Source: Streptomyces sp. CB02414 (GTDB lineage Bacteria > Actinomycetota > Actinomycetes > Streptomycetales > Streptomycetaceae). Taken from it: a DNA stretch of 64,000 nt. Below the pieces are notes generated by a model. It ran no database searches. It had not been told where the DNA came from and worked only from the letters and a program-made list of their open reading frames with translations. Positions 17,201 through 22,278 of this stretch are shown here, piece after piece. Made by a program: the position numbers and the translations under genes. The stretch spans positions 1 to 64,000 of the forward strand of contig NZ_LIPF01000017.1 in NCBI RefSeq assembly GCF_001905385.1, written 5' to 3'. Positions within the stretch are counted from its first letter, which is position 1, and the number at the start of each line of letters is the position of its first letter.

Positions 17201-18401
17201 CCCAGAACCGGCTCCCGAGGCGACCGACCAGCCTGCCCCGCTTCCCGACGCCCCGGAGGAAACCGAGATGGCCACGCCCGCCCGTCCCGCGACACCCGAC
17301 AGTCCGGCGGCCCCCGGCCCGGACGGCGCCGTCGAGCCGGGCGAGGAGCAGCCGCCGGCCGACGTCGCGCCGGACGAGGGCCGTGTCGAACGCACCGGCC
17401 CCACCGAACCCGCGCCGCCCGCCGCCACGGAGCCGGACGCCGACCTGCCGCTGTGGACCGGCCCGACGGAGGCCTCCGGCCCGGAGGAGGACCGACCGCT
17501 CGACGTCGTCGCCGACTTCGCGGCCGTTCAGGAGGCGTGGGACGAACACGTGCCCGCCGACAAGGGCACGGGCGCGGACCTGTTCGCCACCGTGGAGGAC
17601 GAACTTCAGCGGTTGGAGGCGCTGTTCGCCGATGCCCTCTCCAAGCTGAACCCGCCCGCCGAGGCGCAGCCCGCCCCCGCGCCGATCGCCGAGGCGCAGC
17701 CCGCTCCCACCGTCCCGGCGGCTGCGGCATCTGCTGAAGCGGAGAAGGCGCCGGACCGTGAGCAGTCGGCGGACGCGGTCAACGCGGCTCTGCGGGAGGC
17801 GGACGCCCACGCGCCGGCGCTTCAGGGCCTGCCAGAGTGGCAGCGCATCCAGAGCGTGCGGGGGGCCTTCGGCCACCTGATGCACGTCATGAAGGAGCGG
17901 GCGGGCGAGCACTTCGGCAAGCTCATGGCCGACGGCCGCGTCGGCGACTTCGTGCGTCGCGTCTCGATCAAGGTGTGCGAGAAGGTCGCCGGGTGGGCAC
18001 AGGCCGCCGCCGACAAGCTGCGCCGCCCGGACGAACGGGGTCCGGGCGAACGGGGTGCGGACAGGCGCGAGGAGCTGCCGAGCGCGGAGGCGCTGCTGAG
18101 GCTGGGAGATGCGGCCATCGAGTATCGGGGCTCGCGGCGCGCGGGCGGCGGCAGTACCCCGCCCTCCCCGAACGGCACGGCCGCCCCGGTGGACATCCCG
18201 GAGATGCGCAAGATGGGGGAGGCGCTGAACCGGCCGATGCCCGGGGCCAAGCGCGGGGTGTCCGCGGCCGCCGCCCGTGGCCGGTCGACCACCACGAAGC
18301 GCGGGAAGAAGCCTGCACCTGGCGGCAGCGCCGAGCAGGCCGGACACCTGCGCCGCGGCGGCGCCGAGCAGACGCAGGCGCGCAAGCCCACCCAGCGGTA
18401 G
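5226..18401 (+). CDS. Giant polyvalent N6-methyltransferase / SNF2-like helicase protein
   Basis: About 4,391 residues if it begins at ATG 5226 (GGGGGAG 8 bases upstream). Residues 1-115 are Gly/Ala-rich and overlap a nested ORF, so the real N-terminus is unsure; conserved-looking sequence begins at FRPEGQRDLAP (about residue 118). A class I methyltransferase follows: LEPGSGSGNFIGF at ~254 and NVPFGRY, the N6-adenine NPPF-like motif, at ~320. A superfamily 2 helicase comes next: VGAGKT ~957, LDEAH ~1118, GTPIANS ~1165, and the arginine-finger motif QRDGRIERRGN ~1509. A coiled coil lies at 1790-1875. The rest alternates Pro/Glu/Asp-rich linkers with compact modules (~2080-2285, 2315-2500, SH3-like 2565-2605, 2640-2870, Cys-rich CDRCG...CGSC ~3007-3050, helical 4180-4290). 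QLDLF/QLDLL peptides sit at 2952, 3469 and 3619. It resembles the polyvalent proteins of conjugative elements, proposed to enter recipients and counter defence. Confidence 0.85.
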   Translation: MSIGGVEPPLHEDEENRSDAAQQARADGSGVLGDVPAAGPGVAGGPGAAGGVLPGAGPAGGGEDRADDDRTPPEAADGAARGGPAGDPVAGARAGVRGGDLAGEGAGDGAPGDVAPPRFRPEGQRDLAPAGQGERARANLAALETLRVLEREQRAATEEEQRTLARWSGWGALPVIFNPRPARAAFDADEPFERAVARWDAVSDLREQIRELLSEDEWAAARRNTINAHYTDADLVRSIWGAVRGLGFTGGRVLEPGSGSGNFIGFAPILTSTPVQMTGVEVEPTTAAIARHLYPDAEIITSGLEEVPLADGGFDGVVGNVPFGRYKRFDKVHNADLSLSVHDHFVLKSLYATRPGGVVALITSRYTMDAEKPDARERMYQLGDLVGAVRLPARAHAAAAGTDVVTDVLFLRRRMPGEEPGDKAWLTSRKRVLPGHDDELAVNSYFDAHPEYVLGELRAGSREWGPEVTVVGRTDQAPAESLAAAAAAIAVEARAAGLTAAADQRAEPVQTIVTGGTEGALGLDTEGNPTIIDGGRPVPLEIHPDQRDQLVQLIRLKGLTLKLYETEADTPEPGETPQLAALRAELRVAWRDYRKKHPPLTKPRQHYVFTPPEAREQAKAQGLKEVPAAWKQRTAFAWIDDDPDASLLFGLEEWDERTGKGTEQKVLLTRVLEPRILPARANSHEDAIALAMEYDGGRLDMSRVASLLGLDEESAAAQCADAGLAYRDPLQDDAWEPRHRYLSGNVRAKLAAARERAAEDPTFQGNVSALERVQPADLAPSEIKAKIGAPWIPVETYNDFLAHLGFEDASVLHAGGTVWEVRGAKNGDLARTEWGTSSRPTQDLFTALLRQADSTIQVTYRDNEGRTYVDKAATDEAQEKARLIAEAFEDWVWADETRAANLAKIYNEQFNNLVLPEYSGSALTLPGLISGWNMKEHQNAAIRRIVNEPTALLAHVVGAGKTATMAAGAMELRRTGLAKKPCLIVPNHMLKQWSREFRQLYPNAKILAITASDLNKKRRAKFMGRIAGGDWDAVILTHEAFNRVPLRPDTQRNYLDHEMKSLRDQLDIAAQAGMHRNTVKQIEESLANAEAKLQQQIESMGDDNGVYLEDTGVDYVFLDEAHEYKNLRTVSAIPGAAIQGSAKATKLHMVLDYLRTTNESDRVATLATGTPIANSVTEAYVLKRYLAPQILEEMGLDAFDNWAATFGEVVSQLEPDPKGDGYKYKARFSRFFNVPELMAAYRTFADVQMAEDLDLPTPPVLENEDGQRGETVLIPPTPAQRQFIKELPHKPWVRKPGGVLKALGEGLRASVDLDLVDATEALRNLGLSITADQISSEDPAGGGRVLDMEKVADLADAAAVDMRSVGGSKEMGSKIPYAAEKIAEIWQETKDIVYPVSGDDPTPQELPGGLQLVFLDEGTPGSTAKHAADLYADLRDELVQRGMPRESIRFIHEAATDRKKEKLFADCRSGRVRVLVGSTQKMGTGTNIQDRAVALHHLSYPWRPADMAQRDGRIERRGNLNAPWIEKTPDHVRILYYITERTFDEFRLTTLARKARFIGQIQRKDFSAREIEDIGADAINLGMLSALASGDPAILQLAEATAERARLQGLARSWDRQQDTRTQQLGDIDDFLARADTALEGMRAAAPNRRPTTGDDFAMTVGDATYRSRDAAANALGAKMVAIAQDQSLRPGERVPVGTFGGQDFHAEVAYGASGRRQMRLRFAWGYVVPLGQREDRAQWQASSVTQSNGRGAIRSLEHFLNHLDDDLVKLEQSAESLRARREEITSNLRPKDENPYRIQARSKEREEKALGKLVVANEKEAALAERVERAASVNEDAAEEVNEELEALREHIANLRKTIADEHQIQARARGLTQDESRSDDAPNPDAPSPAEKAALEALAQEMADAFFPEDSAQRPTARPSAGGAEPGQEDPPAEAQDQSGPDAEPGQSTPEPDAPGEPETEPSPGPVTPEASGDGAADDEQDREQRFREEVDDLFSGAVPEPEEPASPEETAPLQELVDLFGDRVSVTHIGGPQPPAESATEVPAGEPDTPAPQPEPQPEPEPEQHTGPSPAMARCAAVLRYYEPLLQRHKLSGRDVVAYIDRPGVGFSYDPDNPLPELIHQIGKVAERVGGSYRVSYNEWVNYQVGERRQQQSDDLTNLNLDLLTLYQGETDPLLMVDLEAILAAPPGTVIELPSEAQIEAEEAAAARIVIDHDAEGTEVRNTPRGGDQRIRDALNDLNFQWSSRQQKWYQRRGTPFEDRDTAVRGLRAAFERLGVAYTYNGPDQQDTEETTEAAPQETGAPTGPVQTEPAADVSATHEAALAPARQSAGWAIMAVLSEDQVRGLVSAVAVDGQPVSTQSRRLPGDRVREWIAEQRQTPTTAFYASDSSELPSVLRGGGDVRLSAHINGLTIDQGDVSFRTPWEHLPAWIDAAVAHDTATRSSDLPAWRYGRLDHEIHFRIDERNESAALALRALATALRETAPPTDEQFAEARAKFAPVAAAADAEPEPDTVSPEPAPPAAAESQTEPAAPGDTGAPENGPEDPEADDTDTDTVPAAEDTVVVQTPDGPGRVIGTDDGDLVLVTTESGTRVWERGEVQWPDGSVQPENTDRATKERQNAADAAQAATSEGIELRYGNGNRLVDLDTEAGHGTVVDADGAVIGWVRARIGDDGRRYWWAQDARGGSPDDMPYHESLPPTAGVPAIRAAGSIRSELHAVKEPTHRSPIPAEYAAREVRLTTAQVRELRRLVLDATYSDGTPIEPPEWVASHRKYVLNTAQMQALGDAAQAAADAFPGVTAEERRTARVLRNAAERFEFEVYDTARWRATIPPIGETDPYAGPYQPRPRPEAPEAEQQTTDTPAPTPEPADTETQDSAANEADPAAPADTGAPAPAEAPEEAAPADPQPEDGTQAAPDTTAVDTPAPDPALTEAADPGPPTDAAPEDDETQLDLFPSETPEPPAPTRRPGGRRRVSRREPAIHPRAEGGPEDGRLGVYGHAGHGECDRCGTSDTDRYTMVWSWHSGTEDGGAMAAECGSCVELTTGLTYKEYRRQADVAEARRGGRRIVPVPHAQGDVTGSRTAENEWTYVHQPTGKRYRLAEETPSGYRGFVLRDLYGISQGTGISTSSGYELAERAALGRTAETHPTSSDDWVFFSYRDDGGKLTLHEGENISSRQPNSPRGSGPFEHGPRWDVTVGGTDYQVEMVYQQGQPGEDGHRLEVTAPDGTSTRHVHWDGVLEWARERVRVPEPDRAVVPLAAPLAEAEEALTAAEGIREGIQRRSTTTALVQAREAWERARTQYEAGRLAEGDGHLATARSHAILARYRESSHADFRPLMDAVRRFHDAVDEVLYPGGAGWRPAVGDYVRARHRFVPESEGFWMKVTAIGVDGIHVESGSTGDAKTVVQPTDLGPHADLPWQEQPSRAPGEPRASDQERRDLLGMPPQPAPEPAPARPQSPPADLDEEQLDLFAAGAPEAPAAPEEAAPAADPVDTTASDSEAPREGSLGLVDGESVTYLGDLDGRYEVTLPGTSYLLFLPSIEYRRTKFAVASNEDPDAMSPKRLRRFEEAEEIMPWLRAHASRQQTGYVFRDGAWSEAPQAAAPEPPTDIAAAEDEQLDLLGTDDTAPGPDTNPPPPDALSDEETAPDASPDDAPAPQGADEEPDQQDQEESVADEPEPSSVATDVPAVAPAVEDHPAEVDVQEEAETAVDVEDPPEPRAFTETFPLPADARYRLRLTTVEGEGPREGELQYGDVIVAAVRLSASGRWFARLAIDGMPADVTELNGSPMDAARQGAVMFAVVTGEPYGEPPVAVNVRGPQSRADVMRVELRTAAEQHLRTITVAAARASENYEQSPSFQALSVQLGRLGAADVEDHGSRQMAANLNAVQEAVRAWGAALPADPALDERQHLAFPLMNLLHETTRLHGRLQATLDAMVADRAAAQEREAAAAAAVPDEPARDDSAERAPEPAPEPAAAGTPGAPEPADTPGPEPAPEATDQPAPLPDAPEETEMATPARPATPDSPAAPGPDGAVEPGEEQPPADVAPDEGRVERTGPTEPAPPAATEPDADLPLWTGPTEASGPEEDRPLDVVADFAAVQEAWDEHVPADKGTGADLFATVEDELQRLEALFADALSKLNPPAEAQPAPAPIAEAQPAPTVPAAAASAEAEKAPDREQSADAVNAALREADAHAPALQGLPEWQRIQSVRGAFGHLMHVMKERAGEHFGKLMADGRVGDFVRRVSIKVCEKVAGWAQAAADKLRRPDERGPGERGADRREELPSAEALLRLGDAAIEYRGSRRAGGGSTPPSPNGTAAPVDIPEMRKMGEALNRPMPGAKRGVSAAAARGRSTTTKRGKKPAPGGSAEQAGHLRRGGAEQTQARKPTQR
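5278..5568 (+). CDS. TnpV-like protein nested in the 5' end of the giant gene
   Basis: 96 residues from GTG 5278 with GACGAGGAG upstream. The sequence looks like real protein, whereas the overlapping giant-gene frame here is low complexity. Order: TAREYWETYRPQALESLGG, a helical middle (FFQELDLRVAEKIGQTTTEL) and QAQELVYAEEIWLEKEP. This is the pattern of the TnpV family, small proteins carried by transposons and ICEs (W-x(2)-Y/H-R-P early, conserved aromatic and acid residues late). TAG ends it at 5566-5568, 9 bases before the conserved N-terminal sequence of the giant protein appears in the -1 frame. It could be an independent gene, or the front of the giant protein joined by a frameshift. Confidence 0.6.
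   Translation: MTQLSRHGQTAREYWETYRPQALESLGGPEQQAAFFQELDLRVAEKIGQTTTELLQKLPMEQRAAARRATRSQAQELVYAEEIWLEKEPGTEHREM
14079..16094 (+). repeat. Three QLDLF/QLDLL peptide repeats inside the giant protein
   Basis: QLDLF is encoded at 14079 and 15630 and QLDLL at 16080, each after acidic residues (DDET, DEE, EDE) and before Pro/Ala-rich linker. QL[SD]LF is the bacterial sliding-clamp (DnaN) binding consensus, so these may be three clamp-binding peptides between domains. Confidence 0.55.
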
Positions 18402-18436
18402 GCGTTCGGCCCGCCTGGACTCACCCCGCCAACTCC

Positions 18437-18451
18437 CCTCTTAAGAGGTGA
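18437..18451. promoter_or_regulatory. CCTCTTAAGAGG palindrome, copy 1
   Basis: Perfect 12-bp palindrome at 18437-18448 followed by TGA, matching the 18-bp palindrome at 44404-44421. Here it lies between convergent genes, so it is not an ordinary promoter operator. Confidence 0.35.
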
Positions 18452-18483
18452 ATCGCGCGGGGGAGTGGTCAGGGCGGAAGAGA

Positions 18484-18513
18484 GAAGGCCCCGGACTGCC
18501 GTCCGGGGCCTTC
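18484..18513. terminator. Bidirectional terminator after the giant gene
   Basis: 13-bp perfect stem GAAGGCCCCGGAC / GTCCGGGGCCTTC with a TGCC loop, between convergent stops at 18401 and 18527. Confidence 0.8.
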
Positions 18514-18526
18514 GTCGCTTCGTGGT

Positions 18527-19861
18527 TCAGGCCGCCAGGACCTCGCGCAGCTCGCGGACGGCGGCCTCCTCGTGGTGCTGGGCGGGGATCGACTGGTAGA
18601 GGTCGAGCGCGCGGCGGCGCACGAGCCCGGTGCGGTAGGCGTCCGGGAGGCCGGACAGGACGGCGACGGTGCGTTCGCATGCCTGCTCGGTGTCGCCGTC
18701 GTGGTGGATGCAGGTGGCTGCGTCGATGGTCAGCAGAGCGCGGGTCATGGTGCTGGTCGGCGCGGAGAGCTGAAGTGCCCGCTGCTGGCTTTCGCGGGCT
18801 CGCCGGGTGTCGCCGAGCGCGGTGAGCGCATGGGACAGGTGGACGTGGTGCTTCTGCTCGCCGTGGGTGAGCCAGGTGTCGGCCCGCGCGCCGGCGTCGA
18901 GTCGTTCCATGAACGTGTCGGCGGCCGCGAGTGCGCGGCGGGCCTGCTCGGGCCGGTGGGACAGGGCGTAGGCCCGGGAGGCGACGGCGGCGGCCAGTGT
19001 GGCGGCGGCGGTCGGTCGGCCCCCGGCGGCCTGGCGGGCCTGCTCGGCGATGGCGGCCGCCGTCTTCGGGGCGCCGTAGTTGAGCGGCACCATCGCCTCC
19101 CTGGCCAGCACCCAGGCGTGCAACTGCCGGTCGCCGGACTCCTTCGCGGCGGCGGCTGCGGTGGCGAACCAGCTGCGAGCCTCCTTCCTCACCCCGATGT
19201 CGTGCAGCACGACGGCCACCATGCCGGCCATCTGCCCGGCGGTACGGCAGACCCGCATCCGCGTGGCGACGGGCTGCGGGCTGGCCAGATAGGGCTGGAG
19301 GTCGGCGAAGTCGCCGACCAGATCCTGAAGGAACCGGGTCGGCGGCTGACCGTGGTAGCCGTAACCGTACGTCTCGGCGGCCGCTTCCAGGTCGGACAGA
19401 TCAGCCGGGGCGCTGTCGGTGACGAGCGCCATGTCCACCGAACGGCGGGTGTCGGTCAGGGCGGCGAGCGCCGTTCCGGTGAGACCGGCGGCGAGCCCGC
19501 CGCGCAGCAATTGGCGGCGGTTCATGGGGTCGTCTCCATCGTCGGACTCCGGGAGGGACGTCGGGGAGCTGTACTCCCAGGGTCGCGCAGCAAGGCCGAG
19601 AAGGGCACCGGGAACCCGAAGTGCGTCCGCAACGCGCTCGATCGTGTCAAGGGCGGTCACCGACGCGTCGCCCCTCGCAACCTTGGAGACCCGCTCGGGC
19701 TTCATGCCGCAGGCCTCGCCGATCCGGTAGTAGCTCACCCCTGCCCGGTGAGCCATGGCGAACACGACCGTGAAGTCACGGGCACGAAGGGCTTGGGCGA
19801 ACACCGGATCGCGCAGCAGACGGTCCGGAACCTGAGCTGGTGACGGCGCTAAGTCGTCCAC
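18527..19861 (-). CDS. XRE-family HTH regulator with TPR-like repeats (TTA-containing)
   Basis: 444 residues from GTG 19861 with GAGGGGG upstream. N-terminal HTH about residues 30-85 (VSYYRIGEACGMKPERVSKV, then ARGDASVTALDTIERVADAL). A twin-arginine-like MNRRQLLRGGLAAGLTGTAL segment is at ~112-131. A TPR-like helical array follows to the end (repeated A-x-A-x(3)-A-L patterns). This architecture is common in Streptomyces cluster-situated regulators. Codon 4 is TTA, so full translation should depend on the bldA leucyl-tRNA and be developmentally timed. It diverges from the peptide-JmjC-reductase-kinase operon, with a 15-base dyad at 19911-19925 between them that could be its operator. Confidence 0.85.
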   Translation of the reverse strand: MDDLAPSPAQVPDRLLRDPVFAQALRARDFTVVFAMAHRAGVSYYRIGEACGMKPERVSKVARGDASVTALDTIERVADALRVPGALLGLAARPWEYSSPTSLPESDDGDDPMNRRQLLRGGLAAGLTGTALAALTDTRRSVDMALVTDSAPADLSDLEAAAETYGYGYHGQPPTRFLQDLVGDFADLQPYLASPQPVATRMRVCRTAGQMAGMVAVVLHDIGVRKEARSWFATAAAAAKESGDRQLHAWVLAREAMVPLNYGAPKTAAAIAEQARQAAGGRPTAAATLAAAVASRAYALSHRPEQARRALAAADTFMERLDAGARADTWLTHGEQKHHVHLSHALTALGDTRRARESQQRALQLSAPTSTMTRALLTIDAATCIHHDGDTEQACERTVAVLSGLPDAYRTGLVRRRALDLYQSIPAQHHEEAAVRELREVLAA

Positions 19862-19910
19862 AAGTCCCCCTCAGCTCGCACAGCGTGACGGAGCGTCGGC
19901 GCAGACGATA

Positions 19911-19925
19911 CCCCCACGGTGGGGG
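19911..19925. promoter_or_regulatory. Candidate operator dyad between the XRE regulator and the peptide cluster
   Basis: CCCCCAC G GTGGGGG: 7-bp arms around one base, 50 bases from the regulator start and 104 from the peptide start. It overlaps TACCCC, a plausible -10-like element on the plus strand. Confidence 0.4.
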
Positions 19926-20028
19926 CCCCATGCTGCGGGTTACCGGCCGCGTCGGCGGCGAGTTCACTGGCGGAGCCCTGGCCGAAGCCGAAAGGTGCCG
20001 GCCGCCCATCGAAGTGGAGGAGGACTCC

Positions 20029-20178
20029 ATGCCGGTTCCCATCTCGCCCCCGTCCGCGCCGGACCCGACGTCCGGCGGCCTGGTGCGCTCCCGGACGCTG
20101 ATCACCGCCGCCCGGGCGCGGAGCGCTTCCGCCGAGTCGGACGGCGGCGGCACCGGCCGCAGCGACGGCAACGACTGA
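20029..20178 (+). CDS. 49-residue peptide, possible modified-peptide precursor
   Basis: ATG 20029 is preceded by the strong site GGAGGAGGA (6-base gap). The 49 residues are MPVPISPPSAPDPTSGGLVR, then SRTLITAARARSASAESDGG, then GTGRSDGND. The first third is Pro/Ser-rich, a possible leader; then comes a short hydrophobic-basic core (LVRSRTLITAARARSAS) and a Ser/Asp/Gly tail. No Cys is present, so it is not a lanthipeptide of the thioether type. It is the first gene of an operon of three putative tailoring enzymes and starts 20 bases before the oxygenase gene. I infer a RiPP-like precursor; it may also be a short regulatory protein. Confidence 0.6.
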   Translation: MPVPISPPSAPDPTSGGLVRSRTLITAARARSASAESDGGGTGRSDGND

Positions 20179-20197
20179 CGGAACGGACTGCCACGCG

Positions 20198-21370
20198 ATG
20201 ACGACGACGTCGATCGCGGCGTGCCTGGGCGAGGACTTCCTCGCCCAGGCACTGCACCGCGACTACCGCCACTTCCCCGCCGCCGTGGACGTTGCCGGGC
20301 TGATGACCTGGGACGACCTCAACAAGCTGCTCGCCACGCAGCGGCTGGAGCCGCCCCGGATGCGGCTGCACCGCGACGGCCTGGCCCTGCACGTCGGCGA
20401 CTACACCGAGCCGGTCACCACTCGCCGGCACACGGTCTGGCGTCGGCTGCGCCCCGCCGACCTGCACGCCCGCCTTGCCGACGGCGCCTCCCTCGTCCTG
20501 GACTCCGTGGACGAAATGCACCGCCCGCTCGCCCGCCTTGCCGAGGACATCGAACGCGTCCTGCGGACCCGCATCCAGGCCAACCTGTACGCCTCCTGGA
20601 CGAGCACCGAGGGCTTCGGCGTCCACTGGGACGACCACGACACCATCGTCGTCCAGCTCGACGGCAGCAAGCACTGGCGCCTGTACGGCACCACCCGCCC
20701 GCACCCCCTCTACCGCGACACCGCCCAACCCGCCGAGCCGCCCGAGGAGCCCGTCGCCGACCTGGTCCTGCACGCGGGCGACGTGCTCTATGTGCCGCGC
20801 GGCATCTGGCACGCGGTCGCCGCCGACCAGGGCGCCCGCTCCCTGCACGTCACCTGCGGGCTCCAGACCCACACGGCCACCGACCTGGTCGCGTGGGCGT
20901 GCGAGCAGCTCCTCGACCACGAGGAATGGCGCCGCGACCTGCCCCGGCTCGCCGCCCCCGCCGAGCAGGCGGAAGCCCTGCACGGCGTGCGCAAGCTGCT
21001 GGCCGAACGGCTCGCCGACCCGCACCTGATCAGCCGCTACACCAAGGCCATGGACGGCCGGGCCCCCGGCCGGATGGTGCCGAGCCTGCCGTACGTCGGC
21101 CCCGTCCCCGCCGATGGCGACCTACGGGTGCGGCTGACCACAGCCCGGGCGGTGCTGGAGGTCTCCGACGACGCGGTGACGCTGGCGGCCGCCGACAACG
21201 CGTACGAGTTCGCCCCGGCCGCCGAGCTGGTGCTGCGGCCGCTGGTCGACGGCCAGACCGTCGCCCTGGCCACCCTCGCGGCCGCCGCCGACCTGGACGT
21301 GGCGGCCGTCGCCGGGCTGGTTCAGGAACTCGTCACCGGTCAGGCCGCCGTCGTGGGGAACCTGCTGTGA
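20198..21370 (+). CDS. JmjC/cupin-type Fe(II)/2-oxoglutarate oxygenase
   Basis: 390 residues. The cupin/JmjC fold of the bacterial ribosomal-oxygenase type is shown by GFGVHWDDHDTIVVQLDGSK near residues 139-158, which supplies the H-x-D iron ligands, and by VPRGIWHAV around 200, which supplies the distal His. KHWRLYG after the first motif holds the Lys commonly used to bind 2-oxoglutarate. The C-terminal 120 residues (from PSLPYVGPVPADGD) form the winged-helix-like module seen in this family. Relatives hydroxylate protein side chains, so a peptide substrate is reasonable. It starts 20 bases after the 49-residue peptide gene and overlaps the aldo/keto reductase start by 4 bases (GTGA). Predicted cytoplasmic. 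Confidence 0.8.
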   Translation: MTTTSIAACLGEDFLAQALHRDYRHFPAAVDVAGLMTWDDLNKLLATQRLEPPRMRLHRDGLALHVGDYTEPVTTRRHTVWRRLRPADLHARLADGASLVLDSVDEMHRPLARLAEDIERVLRTRIQANLYASWTSTEGFGVHWDDHDTIVVQLDGSKHWRLYGTTRPHPLYRDTAQPAEPPEEPVADLVLHAGDVLYVPRGIWHAVAADQGARSLHVTCGLQTHTATDLVAWACEQLLDHEEWRRDLPRLAAPAEQAEALHGVRKLLAERLADPHLISRYTKAMDGRAPGRMVPSLPYVGPVPADGDLRVRLTTARAVLEVSDDAVTLAAADNAYEFAPAAELVLRPLVDGQTVALATLAAAADLDVAAVAGLVQELVTGQAAVVGNLL

Positions 21371-22278
21371 CGGAACGGATCGCCCTCGGGACCTACCGGT
21401 GCCGGGACATCGCGGAGGCGGCCGCGTACGCGGCCGCCTCCGGTGCCCAGTGGATCGACACCGCCCCCAACTACGGCGCGGGCCGGGCACAGTCCGCGCT
21501 GGCCGGTGTGCTGACGGCCCACCCGCACGTCCGGGTGTCCACCAAGGTCGGGTATGTCACCGCGGCGACCGGCGGCGCCGCCGCCGTGGCAGGAGTTCTG
21601 ACCGCAGACGAGGCGGTGACCGGCCACAGCCTCGCGCCCGACTATGTGCGCTGGCAGGTCGCGCGCAACCGGCTCGAACTGCGCCGCTCCCGCCTCGACC
21701 TGGTCCTGCTGCACAACCCCGAGCGCGCCTACCGGGGCGACCGGGCCGCGCTGTACCGCACGCTGCGGGAGGCCTTCGCCGTGCTGGAGGAGGAGGTGGC
21801 GGCCGGACGCGTCGGCGGATACGGGGTGGCCACCTGGAGCGGCTTCGCGGACGGAGTCTTCTCCGTGCCGCTGCTGGCTGCCCTGGCCACCGAGGCGGCC
21901 GGCGGCGCCCGGCACCACCTGACGGCCGTGCAACTGCCGGTGAGCCTGGTCAGCGTGGCGCCGATCGAGCAGGTGCTGGAGGGGCGCGGTCCGCTACGGG
22001 ACGCGGCCAGCACCGGGCTGCGGGTGCTGGCGTCCGCACCGCTGCACGGCGGTGAGCTGGTGGAGATGGTCGGCAAGGAGCTGGTCGACCTCATCCGCCC
22101 GGGCCTGACACCCGCTCAGGCCTGCCTGCTGGCCGTGGCGTCATGCCCAGGGGTGACGAACGTCCTCGTGTCCGCCTCCAGTGCGTCACACTGGCAGCAG
22201 GCGGCCGACGCGCTCGCCGAGCCCCCCTTGGACATCGCCCGACTACGGGAGATCACTGGTGTACTCGCCTCCGTCTGA
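21367..22278 (+). CDS. Aldo/keto reductase
   Basis: 303 residues from GTG 21367, inside the oxygenase stop. The catalytic tetrad is complete: Asp31 and Tyr36 (WIDTAPNYGAG), Lys60 (VSTKVGY) and His116 (LDLVLLHNP). The barrel pattern continues with GGYGVATWSGF and the nucleotide-site region NVLVSASSASH near the end. This makes it an NAD(P)H-dependent reductase of the AKR superfamily. Coupled translation with the oxygenase gene and a 20-base overlap with the following kinase gene argue that the three act on one substrate, for example oxidation of a residue followed by reduction. Substrate unknown. Confidence 0.85.
   Translation: MTERIALGTYRCRDIAEAAAYAAASGAQWIDTAPNYGAGRAQSALAGVLTAHPHVRVSTKVGYVTAATGGAAAVAGVLTADEAVTGHSLAPDYVRWQVARNRLELRRSRLDLVLLHNPERAYRGDRAALYRTLREAFAVLEEEVAAGRVGGYGVATWSGFADGVFSVPLLAALATEAAGGARHHLTAVQLPVSLVSVAPIEQVLEGRGPLRDAASTGLRVLASAPLHGGELVEMVGKELVDLIRPGLTPAQACLLAVASCPGVTNVLVSASSASHWQQAADALAEPPLDIARLREITGVLASV

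Noticed and set aside
16245..18347. 700-codon minus-strand open frame
   Set aside because: Antisense to the giant gene's C-terminal part; Arg/Gly/Leu-rich without motifs.
20198..21366. Long in-frame upstream extension of the aldo/keto reductase
   Set aside because: This frame is a shadow of the oxygenase gene (Arg/Pro/Gly-rich); GTG 21367 is coupled to the oxygenase stop.
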